Of a stretch of DNA of 64,000 nt, positions 1-8,332 are shown piece by piece. A program made the translations under genes and the position numbers. Source of the DNA: Streptomyces antioxidans (GTDB lineage: Bacteria; Actinomycetota; Actinomycetes; Streptomycetales; Streptomycetaceae); assembly GCF_000968685.2 (NCBI RefSeq), contig NZ_LAKD02000013.1, forward strand, positions 46,832 through 110,831, read 5' to 3'. Position 1 is the stretch's first letter. Every line of letters begins with the position of its first letter. The notes beneath the pieces are model-generated. The model saw only the letters and a program-made list of their open reading frames with translations, had not been told where the DNA came from and ran no database searches.

Positions 1-1
1 G

Positions 2-133
2 TTTGGTGTCTGGTTGGCCGAGACGGCTCCTGCTGTGGCCGCCGCGGCCGGTCCCGACCGTCTGGACGGACTCCCTGCCCAGCCCCGGCCCGTCATTGCG
101 GACGTCAGCGGCGAGGGTCTGGCACTGTTCTGA
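2..133 (+). CDS. possible C-terminal end of a protein cut by the window edge
   Basis: An open frame enters from the left edge and stops with TGA at 131-133. It encodes about 43 residues, Ala-rich in the first half and ending VIADVSGEGLALF. I chose this frame over the overlapping ones because its amino-acid composition looks protein-like, but third-position GC is only moderate. No family is recognised and the start lies outside the window. It could equally be non-coding sequence in an already decayed region. Confidence 0.25.
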   Translation, partial: FGVWLAETAPAVAAAAGPDRLDGLPAQPRPVIADVSGEGLALF

Positions 134-341
134 GCGGGCACCGGGAGACCTGACACCCCAACGTCCCCTCGCAACTGCTGGCCCCCGACAGGGTCATCCC
201 GCACGCCCCCGCGAATGTGCAGCGGAGGGGGGTAACGGCAGGCGATGTGCCCCAGGAGATGGCCTGTTCGATGTGCCAGAACGCACTCGTAGCGGTCGGG
301 CCCGCGCAGTCCGCGTAGTCGGGATCTCCCCGCATCTGACG

Positions 342-714
342 TCAGGCGATGACCTTCACGTTCATGGTCCTGCCCTTGCCGTTAGCGATGTACGCCCCGT
401 GCTGCGGCTTACGGCTACCGTGTGACCTCCTTGACCGTGCACGCGGCTGCTTGGCCGCGCACGAGACAGATCTGCATCTTGACCACGGTGTCTCGAGACC
501 CCAGCCGTCAGCCGCACCGTCGTAGATGATGGCTGAGTCCCCGTAGTCCTCCTTGTGGTCGCCGTTGATGTCGCTGGTCGGGGTCGTCGGGCAGTCGTGG
601 CGAACAGTCGGTGGAGCGGCCGAGGACGCGGGTGGTGCGCTCCTCGAAGACGTACGCGCCGGGCTTCATCCGGCCCTCGACGAGGGTGAGCGTGATGGTG
701 GCCGAGGGCGTCAC
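342..714 (-). pseudogene. broken FHA-domain gene fused to the tail of another gene
   Basis: A GTG start at 714 with an AAGGAG ribosome site ten bases upstream opens a frame reading TLVEGRMKPGAYVFEERTTR, followed by VLGRSTDCSPRLPDD. This matches the N-terminal half of FHA domains, which bind phosphothreonine. Near 590 the FHA reading is lost. Other frames then give DINGDHKEDYGDSAIIYDGA and DTVVKMQICLVRGQAAACTV (stop near 415), the style of the C-terminus of a small secreted actinomycete protein. The FHA start lies 100 bp downstream of the kinase stop on the same strand, so an FHA partner of the kinase was probably truncated by a deletion that joined two genes. The assignment rests on motif recognition only. 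Confidence 0.5.
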
Positions 715-814
715 AGAGGATCGTCTCCTTGTGGGTGAGGGAGGGTTTCGGGGGGCGAGACGGTGAACGTGAGCGTGCCGTCCGCGGCGTGGGACAGTAC
801 ACATCGCGCTCCGC

Positions 815-3800
815 TCAGTCGGCCTCCAGCTCCCAGTCGAGGTCCCACAGCCGCAGGCCGTCGTCTCCCGCCGACACCAAGTTGCGCAGGTCGGGGGTGA
901 GTTCGAGGTGCCGGATGCGCTGTTGGTGCCCTTCGAGCACGTGCAGGCATCGGCCGGTGGCCACCTCCCACATCCGTACGGATCTGTCGTGGCCGGCCGA
1001 GAAGGCGAACCGGGCGTCGGGTGTGAACCGCACGGCGGAGACCCAGCCCTCGTGCCCCGCGAACTCGCGTACGGATCGCCCGGTACCGGCGTCCCACAGC
1101 CGGATCGGTTCGTCCTTGGCGCCGCCCGACGACATGACCTGGTGTGTGGACATGGCGAGCCGGCCGTCGGCGCTCAGGCACGCCGACAGGATCGGTTCCC
1201 CGGGGCCGGTCCAGGTCCGCAGGCAGGCTCCGGTGTCGAGATCCCGCAGCCGGACCACGCCATTGCTGTCGCCGACCGCCGCGAGCCGCCCGTCCGCGGA
1301 CGTGGAGATCACGTTGACCGGGCCGTTCCGGGTGATCGTCGTGACGCAGCGGTCGTCGTCCAGGTCCCATCGACGCAGGACACCGTCGCCGCCGCCGAGC
1401 CAGACGTACCGTCCGTCGCCGGTGAACATGATGGTCCGCCTCATGTCCCAGTCCGGAGTCAGCCGGCGGCACTCGCCGTCTGCCAGTCGCCGCCGAATGA
1501 TCGCGAGTGGCTTGGTGCCCTCGCACAGGACGTGCCGGCCGTCGTCGCTCAACGCCACCCCGCCCACCCTGCCCGGGTGATCGTCGAGGACACGCGTGCA
1601 CGCGCCGCTGTCCAGATCCCAGATCCGTACCGTGCCGTCACTCTGCCCGCTGACGGCGAGCCGCACATCCGCGGCGACACCGATCGCGGTGATGGCTCCG
1701 TAGGAGAGGTGGCCGGCGTCCAGCGGCCGCGACCAGGCGGAGCGCAGCCGTACGTGGCGCGCCGAGCGGCCCAGTTCGTGCCAGGCGGCCAGGACCTGGG
1801 GCGCGCGCTCGTATCCCGGTATCTCCCGTGCGTGGGTCAGCAGGGCCAGGGCCGACCGGTGTCGGCCGTTCGACATGGCCTGGCGTGCGTCGGCGAGCAG
1901 TTCCCCGGCCATTCCGCTCAGCCGGCTGACCTCCGCGTACTCGCGCGGCTTGAACACGTGTGGCTCGGCGGCGTAGTCGGTATCGGGCAACCGCCAGCGA
2001 TGCATGGGCAGTTCGGGATGCCCGCCGACGGAACAGCCGAACCGGTCGTCGCTGTCCGGGAATCCGACGTGGTGCATTCCGTACGCGTCGGTGGTGAAGG
2101 TCCGCAGACACCGGCCACGCTCAAGCTCCCAGAGCTGAACGGTGTGGTCGCCCGTCGTTCCGGACAGCAGCAGCCGCCCACTGTCGCCGAAGGCCAGGTG
2201 ACTGGCCGCGGCGGTCAGTCCCGTCAACGCACGCATCGCATGGACCTGTTGGCCGTCCCCCACATCCCACGACCGGATCACCCGGTCCTCGCCGGCCACC
2301 GCGACCATCCGTCCGTCGGGGCTGAAGCACAGCGCGTGCGTCGCGGAGCCCGCGGCCAGCACCCGGCACCGGCCGTCGGCCACACTCCACAGCCGCGCCC
2401 CGTCCTCCTCGGCCGTGAGCACATGGCGCCCGTCGGCGCTCACCTCGTACTGCGAGCCGTCCAGGTAGTTGCCCTTGAACGCTTCCCCGAGCGACCACCG
2501 GCAGGTCCCGGTCCGCGGTTCCCAGACCTGGACACGCCCGTCCGCACCCTGCCACACACCGATGCGACCGTCGGCGCTCAACCTGACCGGGCACCCCGTG
2601 GCGCGTGCGGCGGAGCGGATGGCGCGGGTACACCTGCCCGCCCTGAGGTCCCAGAACTGCACCGTGCCGTCGCGGCTCGTGGACAGTGCGTACGAGCCGT
2701 CGGGGGTGAGGTCGACGCCGAGCACCTGTGTGCGGTGGCCCTTGACCGCCAACCGCTGTGCGCCGGTCGCCGTGTCCCACAGCCGGAGCACGCCGTCCCA
2801 GTGGCCACTCAGCGCGAGTCGTCCGTCGGGAGCGAACCGGATCGGAAGGTAGCCCATCACCTCGTGCCGGGCGAGCAGTTTCACCGGCGCGAACGGCAGC
2901 GCGAACGGCTCGCGGAATTCGCGGGTGCCGGTGTGGCGGGCATCGGCCACGCCTCCGGAGGCCGCCACCCGCAGCGCCGCCCGTACGTCGGTGTCGTCGG
3001 GCCGTTCGCGGGCGAGGGCGTCGAGCAGGTCGCGGGCCGCCGCGAGGTCGCCGCGTTCGAGGTGGACCCGGGCCAGAAGCAGTCGCAGCTGCCAGGAGGA
3101 CGCGCCGGAGCCGGGCGGGATCGCCTCCAACCGGGCGACGAGTTCCCCATCGGTGATCGCCCCCGTACGCCACCGGAACAGGCCACCGTTGTACACGGCC
3201 CCGACGTGGTGCGGGTCGACCGCGAGCGCCTGGTCGAAGGCCTGCCCGGCGTCGGCGGCCCGGTCCAGGTCGAGCAGCGAGAGGCCACGGTTGTTGAGCT
3301 CGTCGGCGCGCAGATCGGCGGCCTGCGACGTGGGACGCGGATACGCCGAGCCGGTGGTGTGCTCGTAGATCCCGGCCAGTACATCCGCGATGTCCGCCAT
3401 CGAGGCCGGCCGGTGGGCCGCGTTCTGCCGCAGGCAGCGCCGGAGCAGGTGGGCGACCTCCGGCGGCGCCGCGACCGGATTGGAGGGGTCGGCCAGGTAT
3501 TGCTCCAGCGCGAGACCCGCGACCGAACCAGCCGCCCAATGCACACCGCCGGTGAACATCTCCAGGACCGAGACCGCGAAACTGTAGACATCGCTGCGCC
3601 GCCCGACGGGCTCGCCCGCGAGCTGCTCCGGGGACGCGTAGCCGACCGTCATGCCGCCGGTCGGTACCAACACGCTGACGCCCGGCGCCACTTGGAGATC
3701 GGCCGGGGTCGTGGTGGCCTTGGACCGGGCGAGACCGAAGTCGGTGATCTTCGCGGTGCCCGTGCCGTCGAGCAGAATGTTGGCTGGCTTCACGTCCTGG

Positions 3801-4243
3801 TGCACCAGGTCTCTGCCGTGGGCGTGCTCGAGCCCACGGGCCGCTTGGACCGCCGTGTCGAGAACACGGGCGAGGGCCTGCCGCGCGTCCCCGGCGTGGA
3901 GCCGCCCGTCGCCGATCCACTCGGCCAGGCTGCCGCCGTCGACGTACTCGGCGAACACGCGGGGGACACCGTCGATCACCCGCACGTAATGGCAGGCGCA
4001 GACGTTCGGATGGAGCCCGAGGGACACCCATGTCTCGGCCTCCCTGACGAACAGCTCCTGATCGCCGGGGCTCCGGAACAACTCGGGCCGCGAACTCTTC
4101 ACCGCCATGTCGATGCCCCAGGCGAGATGCCGTACCCGGTGCACGACGCCCATCCCGCCCCGGCCGAGCTCGCCGATCACCCGGTACCGGCCGTCGACGG
4201 TCTCGCCGGTCTCCCAAACGGTCGGTGACATAGGTGCGTTCAC
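815..4243 (-). CDS. Ser/Thr protein kinase with TPR and WD40 repeats
   Basis: This 1142-residue protein starts with a Hanks-type kinase domain (about 20-290): glycine loop GRGGMGVV at 27-34, probable catalytic Lys49, HQD at 148-150 (in place of the usual HRD, Asp kept), and DFG at 168-170. Residues about 310-440 are TPR-like helices. The rest is a WD40 region in two blocks with repeated LWD/FWD endings, so it should form propellers that recruit substrates. No transmembrane segment is apparent, so a cytosolic kinase is expected. GTG at 4243 opens the frame; ATG at 4231 (MSPTVWETG) is an equally good start. A broken FHA gene follows on the same strand, a common kinase partner. Confidence 0.93.
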   Translation of the reverse strand: MNAPMSPTVWETGETVDGRYRVIGELGRGGMGVVHRVRHLAWGIDMAVKSSRPELFRSPGDQELFVREAETWVSLGLHPNVCACHYVRVIDGVPRVFAEYVDGGSLAEWIGDGRLHAGDARQALARVLDTAVQAARGLEHAHGRDLVHQDVKPANILLDGTGTAKITDFGLARSKATTTPADLQVAPGVSVLVPTGGMTVGYASPEQLAGEPVGRRSDVYSFAVSVLEMFTGGVHWAAGSVAGLALEQYLADPSNPVAAPPEVAHLLRRCLRQNAAHRPASMADIADVLAGIYEHTTGSAYPRPTSQAADLRADELNNRGLSLLDLDRAADAGQAFDQALAVDPHHVGAVYNGGLFRWRTGAITDGELVARLEAIPPGSGASSWQLRLLLARVHLERGDLAAARDLLDALARERPDDTDVRAALRVAASGGVADARHTGTREFREPFALPFAPVKLLARHEVMGYLPIRFAPDGRLALSGHWDGVLRLWDTATGAQRLAVKGHRTQVLGVDLTPDGSYALSTSRDGTVQFWDLRAGRCTRAIRSAARATGCPVRLSADGRIGVWQGADGRVQVWEPRTGTCRWSLGEAFKGNYLDGSQYEVSADGRHVLTAEEDGARLWSVADGRCRVLAAGSATHALCFSPDGRMVAVAGEDRVIRSWDVGDGQQVHAMRALTGLTAAASHLAFGDSGRLLLSGTTGDHTVQLWELERGRCLRTFTTDAYGMHHVGFPDSDDRFGCSVGGHPELPMHRWRLPDTDYAAEPHVFKPREYAEVSRLSGMAGELLADARQAMSNGRHRSALALLTHAREIPGYERAPQVLAAWHELGRSARHVRLRSAWSRPLDAGHLSYGAITAIGVAADVRLAVSGQSDGTVRIWDLDSGACTRVLDDHPGRVGGVALSDDGRHVLCEGTKPLAIIRRRLADGECRRLTPDWDMRRTIMFTGDGRYVWLGGGDGVLRRWDLDDDRCVTTITRNGPVNVISTSADGRLAAVGDSNGVVRLRDLDTGACLRTWTGPGEPILSACLSADGRLAMSTHQVMSSGGAKDEPIRLWDAGTGRSVREFAGHEGWVSAVRFTPDARFAFSAGHDRSVRMWEVATGRCLHVLEGHQQRIRHLELTPDLRNLVSAGDDGLRLWDLDWELEAD

Positions 4244-4364
4244 TGCGATTCCTCATCGTGATTGCGGCAGAAGTCGCCGTCCTGGAAGCCCCGGACGCAG
4301 AAGGCCCCGTTGTCAGATTTCGATGAGGGTCAGTATGTGACGTCGCCGATCCTGGTGTCGATGT

Positions 4365-4571
4365 TTCAGGCTCACCGCGGGGGCGCGGGAGCGCGCCGTG
4401 AAACTGGTCCGCTTCGACCATGCCGTCCACCGCCTGGTCGCGGATGAGGGCGGGGCCCGCGTCGCGGCCGACGCCGGCAACGCCGACAAGTCCCACCTGC
4501 ATCGGGACGTCATGGCGTTCACCGGGGCAACCCCCGCGACCGTGGTCGGCGAGCCGTTTCTCGCCGTTGAC
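4365..4571 (+). pseudogene. AraC-family regulator, C-terminal remnant
   Basis: The frame reads RLTAGARERAVKLVRFDHAV and then ADKSHLHRDVMAFTGATPAT. This is the second helix-turn-helix region of an AraC/XylS regulator, ending GEPFLAVD as actinomycete members do. No upstream ligand domain or first HTH is present in any frame, so only about 70 residues survive. The remnant ends exactly where an oppositely oriented integrase fragment begins near 4575, which suggests an insertion or deletion junction. Confidence 0.6.
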
Positions 4572-4575
4572 GTTC

Positions 4576-4823
4576 AGGGGGTCGGTGTGGTGGCAGTGGC
4601 GCAGGAACCGGGCGGCTTCTTCTGGTGTCCAGATGGTGCGCTCAGCGGCCGGTGGGCGGGGAGGACGGATGGCTTTGCGGGGGTGTGGGCGAGACGGGGC
4701 TGGCGGACGGCGTCGCCGAGCGCGCTGGAGGGTGTGGCGAGGCAGCGGTGGACGGTGACGCGGCCGCGGCCGGTGGCGAGCTGAGCGCGGGCGAAACCGG
4801 CGAAGGTGCCGATACATCCGGTT
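4576..4823 (-). pseudogene. tyrosine recombinase remnant (core-binding region)
   Basis: Two minus-strand frames together give a tyrosine-integrase middle. One reads RGRVTVHRCLATLSSALGDA (SAM-like core-binding helices). The next frame reads ERTIWTPEEAARFLRHCHHT, which begins the catalytic domain. A one-base frameshift near 4670 separates them, and homology stops at DP near 4578, before any catalytic Arg, His or Tyr. The gene is therefore dead. It is probably the relic of an integrative element and differs from the C-terminal integrase remnant near 13.9 kb. Confidence 0.55.
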
Positions 4824-4889
4824 TGGATCTGGTGAGCTCATAGCTGCCCGTATGGTCGCGCGCATCCGCGCATGTGACAGTCTGGCCGC

Positions 4890-5432
4890 ATGGTGTGGAA
4901 CGGTGATGAGTACCAGTCGCGGTTCGACCGCATCGCCGCCGAGGGAGGGGATGTCCACGGTGAGGCCGCGCTGGTCCGGTCCTTCCGGCCCACCACGGTC
5001 CTGGATGCGGGTTGCGGCACTGGCCGGGTGGCCATCGAGTTGGCCCGTCACGGGATCGATGTGGCGGGTGTGGACACCGACGAGTCGATGCTCGCCACTG
5101 CCCGGCGGCTGGCCCCGGGGATCCGTTGGTACTTGCGGGATCTGATCAACCTCGACTTGGGGTTGTCCTTCGATGTCGTGGTGCTGGCGGGCAATGTCCC
5201 TCTGTTCACCCCGCCGGGAACGGAACCGGCTCTGGTGGCTGGGGCGGCGGCTCATGTGCGTCCGGCTGGGCGTCTCGTCGCGGGTTTCGCCCTGGACCGT
5301 GGTTACGCCCTGGAGGACTACGACGCGCACTGCCGTGCGGCGGGACTCACCATTGAAGCGAGGTACGCGACGTGGGCTCGCGACCCTTACAGCGATGGGA
5401 AGTACGCCGTTTCCGTGCATGGCAAGCCCTGA
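4890..5432 (+). CDS. class I SAM-dependent methyltransferase
   Basis: A 180-residue Rossmann methyltransferase. Motif I is VLDAGCGTGRVAIELA at about 35-50 and binds S-adenosylmethionine. An acidic residue follows strand 2 (VAGVDTDESML), and FDVVVLAGNV is the motif IV region. The size fits small actinomycete methyltransferases of the Methyltransf_25 type; the substrate cannot be inferred. ATG at 4890 is chosen because MVWNGDEYQSRFD is the usual N-terminus of this family. It stands alone between decayed integrase sequence and a non-coding stretch. Confidence 0.88.
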   Translation: MVWNGDEYQSRFDRIAAEGGDVHGEAALVRSFRPTTVLDAGCGTGRVAIELARHGIDVAGVDTDESMLATARRLAPGIRWYLRDLINLDLGLSFDVVVLAGNVPLFTPPGTEPALVAGAAAHVRPAGRLVAGFALDRGYALEDYDAHCRAAGLTIEARYATWARDPYSDGKYAVSVHGKP

Positions 5433-5467
5433 TGACCTGTGCCGTTCGGAAGCCCGTCGTTCCTGGT

Positions 5468-5650
5468 CAGGCGGCGTATCTGTACTGGTTGATCACGCGG
5501 CCGGGTATTCGGGTGCGCAGAACCCGGTGAGCGGACGGGGTGACCATGGACGTCGGGTGCTCCTGGCGGAGGGGAGGGAGCCCGCCGTGGAAAGGATCTT
5601 CGAGATCGTCGTAGGGCCGACCGGGTGTCCGAGCCGGACCAGGCCGCCCT
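5468..5650 (-). pseudogene. unassigned coding-like remnant
   Basis: The minus strand reads RPYDDLEDPFHGGLPPLRQE and ends RTRIPGRVINQYRYAA before a TGA near 5468. The basic, aromatic tail resembles transposase or phage-type C-termini, but I cannot name a family. Upstream the frame loses coding character. The rest of 5433-6130 holds only the repeat pair at 5786-5878 and low-quality open frames. Confidence 0.22.
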
Positions 5651-5785
5651 GAATTCGTCGACAGGCCAGACAGGGTGCCAGCAGACTGTAACGGCGCGTC
5701 AGCCCCCGAGCAGGAGCGATGAGTTTCCGAACGGCACAGTGACGCGGGCGAATGAGCCCGCCCCTGTGGCGCAGCGGGCCGCGGC

Positions 5786-5878
5786 GTTGTGACCCCTCGC
5801 AGGGATGAAGAGGACTCGGTGAGATCGGTGAGCGGCTGCTGCTCCTCGCGTTGCGACCTCTCTCGGGTGGATGAGGAC
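5786..5878. repeat. possible relic CRISPR: two diverged repeats around one spacer
   Basis: Copy 1 (5786-5815, 30 nt) begins GTTGTGACCCCTC and ends GGGATGAAGAGGAC. Copy 2 (5850-5878, 29 nt) begins GTTGCGACCTCTC and ends GGTGGATGAGGAC. They match at most positions and are separated by 34 unrelated bases, the geometry of an actinobacterial type I array with a partly palindromic repeat. No third copy is seen one period up- or downstream and no cas gene is in the window. If real, it is an isolated remnant; chance similarity cannot be excluded. Confidence 0.3.
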
Positions 5879-6130
5879 CCGACGGTGCAGTCGCAGGTTG
5901 GTGAGGTGGTGATGCTCAGCTTCGGGGGCCGTTTTGCAGCGGTCCAACGGTAGTGCATCTGCGCAGGCCAAAGCGGTACTCACGACAACCGGCGGCCGGG
6001 CTGGACTCGCCTCACCAACCCACGAGTGGTGATGACGACAAGGCGACCTGCGGGGCCTTGTTCCAGCGAGATGCAGTCGCGAACCCGCTGGGTCGTGTCT
6101 GATAAATGGCCTGCGAGGGTCCGGCTCGTC

Positions 6131-6832
6131 CTAGTGGGCGAGATGCTGGAGCCAGTCCTGAAGGAGTGCGGTCTCGACGGGGCGGAGTGGGACGGTAGCT
6201 GGATCCGCCCTGCTGAGGGTGGCATCCAGCGCGAGGGCGCGAGCGGCGAGGGTGGAGTCTGGGGCCGGACTCGTGTCGGTGGTCAGGGCGTCGATGAGTG
6301 CTTCCCGCATGCGCGGTGAGACCTCCGGGTCGCGTTCGCCCTCGGGGATGCCGATCAAGGTGAGCGTGACGCCGGTCACCGCTGCCAGTGTGAGGTGGGC
6401 GGCAAGGACGGGCGGTACTCGCAGGCGGCCGTCGGTGGCGGCGCGGCCGAGGAACGTCATGAGGAGTTCCTGAGCCTTCTGCGCGGCAGGTGGGCGCCGG
6501 CCGGGGCGGTCGGTGCCGTACATCAGCAGGTAGAGGGCGGGGTGTTCCAGGCCGAAGTCGACATGCATGTCCCATCCGCGGCGCATGTCGTCGACCGGGT
6601 CGCCGCTCGACGACAAGGTGTGCTTCTGCGTCAGGTAAAGGTCGAAGGCGTGGATGGCCAGCGCCGAAAGCAGCCCGTCCTTGTCACCGAAGAGCTGGTA
6701 CAAGGAGGCGGCCCGGATACCTGCCGCCGCGGCGACGGCGCGGGTGGACAGCGCCTGGGCGCCCCTCCGTTCCAAGAGCTCGGCTGCGACTTCCAGGATC
6801 TGCCGGCGACTGCGGGTCTTCGCATCATCCAC
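6131..6832 (-). CDS. TetR-family transcriptional regulator
   Basis: A 233-residue one-component repressor. An N-terminal HTH (about 8-55) contains RRQILEVAAELLERRGAQAL and a recognition region with GIRAASLYQLFGDKDGL. A helical ligand domain follows (RPPAAQKAQELLMTFLGRAA). It is transcribed divergently from an aldo/keto reductase. The 86-bp gap holds a perfect inverted repeat (6857-6881), so this protein most likely represses both its own gene and the reductase. The inducer is unknown. Confidence 0.92.
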   Translation of the reverse strand: MDDAKTRSRRQILEVAAELLERRGAQALSTRAVAAAAGIRAASLYQLFGDKDGLLSALAIHAFDLYLTQKHTLSSSGDPVDDMRRGWDMHVDFGLEHPALYLLMYGTDRPGRRPPAAQKAQELLMTFLGRAATDGRLRVPPVLAAHLTLAAVTGVTLTLIGIPEGERDPEVSPRMREALIDALTTDTSPAPDSTLAARALALDATLSRADPATVPLRPVETALLQDWLQHLAH

Positions 6833-6856
6833 GGTTGCAATGCTACGGCACAGGGC

Positions 6857-6904
6857 GTATCACTGATGCGTTCAGTGATACTGATATTTGCGTTGCAGTG
6901 ATAC
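6857..6904. promoter_or_regulatory. TetR operator: perfect inverted repeat plus an extra half-site
   Basis: Bases 6857-6881 form GTATCACTGA, five bases, then TCAGTGATAC (10-bp arms, no mismatch). A further half-site CAGTGATAC lies at 6896-6904, just before the reductase ribosome site. The position between divergent tetR and reductase genes makes it the expected TetR operator. The third half-site would block the reductase start region. Confidence 0.75.
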
Positions 6905-6918
6905 GGCAGGAGAACTCG

Positions 6919-7788
6919 ATGAATCGTGTGGGATACGGAGCCATGCAGCTCGCGGGCCCCAGGGTCTGGGGGTTCCCGGACGACCCGGAGGCCGCGCGGC
7001 GGGTGTTGCGCCTGGCCGTCGAGCTGGGCGTGACCTTCTTGGACACCGCGAACGCCTACGGGCCACGAACGGTGAACCAGCTGATCGGGCAGGCGCTGGG
7101 GCCGATCCCCGCGGGGGTGATCGTGGGCAACAAGGTCGGTGCGGAGCGCGGCCCGGACAAGTCCTGGGTCGTCGACGGCCGCCCCGAGACGGTCCGGCGG
7201 CAGGTCCATGAGGCCCTTACTGACATGGGAACGGAAGCGAGCGAGCTCACGTACCTCCGACTCGTCGGCGACTCACCCGGCGCGCACCAGGACGTACCGC
7301 TGGAGGAGTCGCTCGGTGCACTCGTCCAGCTACGAGACCAGGGGCTGATCCGCCGCATCGGCCTGTCCGGCGCGTCCCCGCAGATGCTGGCCCGCGCCCA
7401 GCAGACGACCAGCATCGCGGCAGTGCAGAACCGCTTCAACCTGCTTGACCGCAGCGGTGTCCAGGTCCTCGCCGACTGCGAGACCCAGGGCATCCTCTTC
7501 ATCCCCTACTTCCCGCTGGCCGCCGGACGGCTCGGCGGCCACCAAGAGCTGACCGGCCCGGCAGAGCGCCTGGGTGCCACACCGGCCCAGATCGCACTGG
7601 CCTGGCTGCTGCGCCGTTCGCCCTCCATCGTCGTCATCCCCGGCACGAGCAATCCCGACCACCTGCGGTCCAACATCGCAGCTTCCGAAGTTGCCGAACA
7701 ATTGACCGACGCCGAGGTCGCGCGCCTGACCGCACTCGTCGACGAGTCGCAAGCGGTCCTCGACCGGCCCACACCGACCCACTCATAG
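6919..7788 (+). CDS. aldo/keto reductase family oxidoreductase
   Basis: A 289-residue NADPH-dependent (beta/alpha)8 barrel. LDTANAYG at about 35-42 carries the catalytic Asp and Tyr, and VIVGNKVG carries the active-site Lys. The fourth catalytic residue, normally His in the strand-5 segment, is not obvious: the matching segment reads TYLRLVGDS. The C-terminal cofactor region SPSIVVIPGTSNPDHLRSNI is intact. ATG at 6919 follows GGAG. It probably reduces a carbonyl compound sensed by the adjacent TetR regulator. Confidence 0.9.
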   Translation: MNRVGYGAMQLAGPRVWGFPDDPEAARRVLRLAVELGVTFLDTANAYGPRTVNQLIGQALGPIPAGVIVGNKVGAERGPDKSWVVDGRPETVRRQVHEALTDMGTEASELTYLRLVGDSPGAHQDVPLEESLGALVQLRDQGLIRRIGLSGASPQMLARAQQTTSIAAVQNRFNLLDRSGVQVLADCETQGILFIPYFPLAAGRLGGHQELTGPAERLGATPAQIALAWLLRRSPSIVVIPGTSNPDHLRSNIAASEVAEQLTDAEVARLTALVDESQAVLDRPTPTHS

Positions 7789-7861
7789 CCACCGCTGAAC
7801 AAGGGCCCCGGGGATGTCGTCATCGGCGTCGGCCGCACCCGACGAATGATCTTCGGGTTCT

Positions 7862-8000
7862 GTGACGACGCCCATGTCGCCGTTCGGGGCGACGCATGTC
7901 GTGACGGGTCGTGGTGAGTTGACGGATGTGGCGTGGGAGCGGATAGAGCCGCTGCTTCCCCGGGCTGACGGTGTGGGCGGCCGTGGCGGGATCATCGGCA
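7862..8000 (+). pseudogene. IS5-like transposase, N-terminal remnant
   Basis: The frame reads GRGELTDVAWERIEPLLPRA, the standard opening of actinomycete IS5/IS4-type transposases. The expected next motif GRWRDHR appears only after a one-base frameshift near 7985 (WRDHR in the shifted frame). No DDE core follows. The fragment is dead and sits in a cluster of transposase debris. Confidence 0.5.
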
Positions 8001-8049
8001 GAGGGGCCGTCGGCAGGGACGAACTGGCGGATTCGGAACGCTCGGCGGC

Positions 8050-8275
8050 CTGGCGGGCACTCGGCCGGTCCCGGGGCGGGCTGCCGGGTCAGCAACGGGC
8101 CTGGGGTGACCAGCCGATGGCGGCGTAACGCGGAGGGCAAACGCGGAGGACAGGTGCCGGGCGAGAGCAGGGAGCACGGCAGGATCAGCCCATGAGCCTC
8201 GGCCGCTCGATCTGCCGGTGAAGCACAGCGACCTCATGACGAAGCACGAGGATCTCGGCGTTGTTCGCGACGGTT
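8050..8275 (-). pseudogene. integrase-core transposase remnant
   Basis: Minus-strand frames read AEILVLRHEVAVLHRQIERP, then in a second frame SWADPAVLPALARHLSSAFA, then RRHRLVTPGPLLT in a third. Together they reproduce the N-terminal region of the actinomycete transposase family with LRHQLAVLQRQ and WADRAVLAALARLLP signatures. At least two frameshifts interrupt it and the DDE domain is absent. Confidence 0.45.
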
Positions 8276-8332
8276 GATCCAGATCACCCAGTACAAGTAG
8301 TGCGCCAGTACCCCCTAGCGAAGCCGTGGGTG

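Noticed and set aside
908..4228. Long open frame on the plus strand opposite the kinase gene
   Set aside because: It has shadow-type composition (Arg/Pro/Gly/Val runs) and no domain, while the minus strand reads a clear kinase-TPR-WD40 protein.
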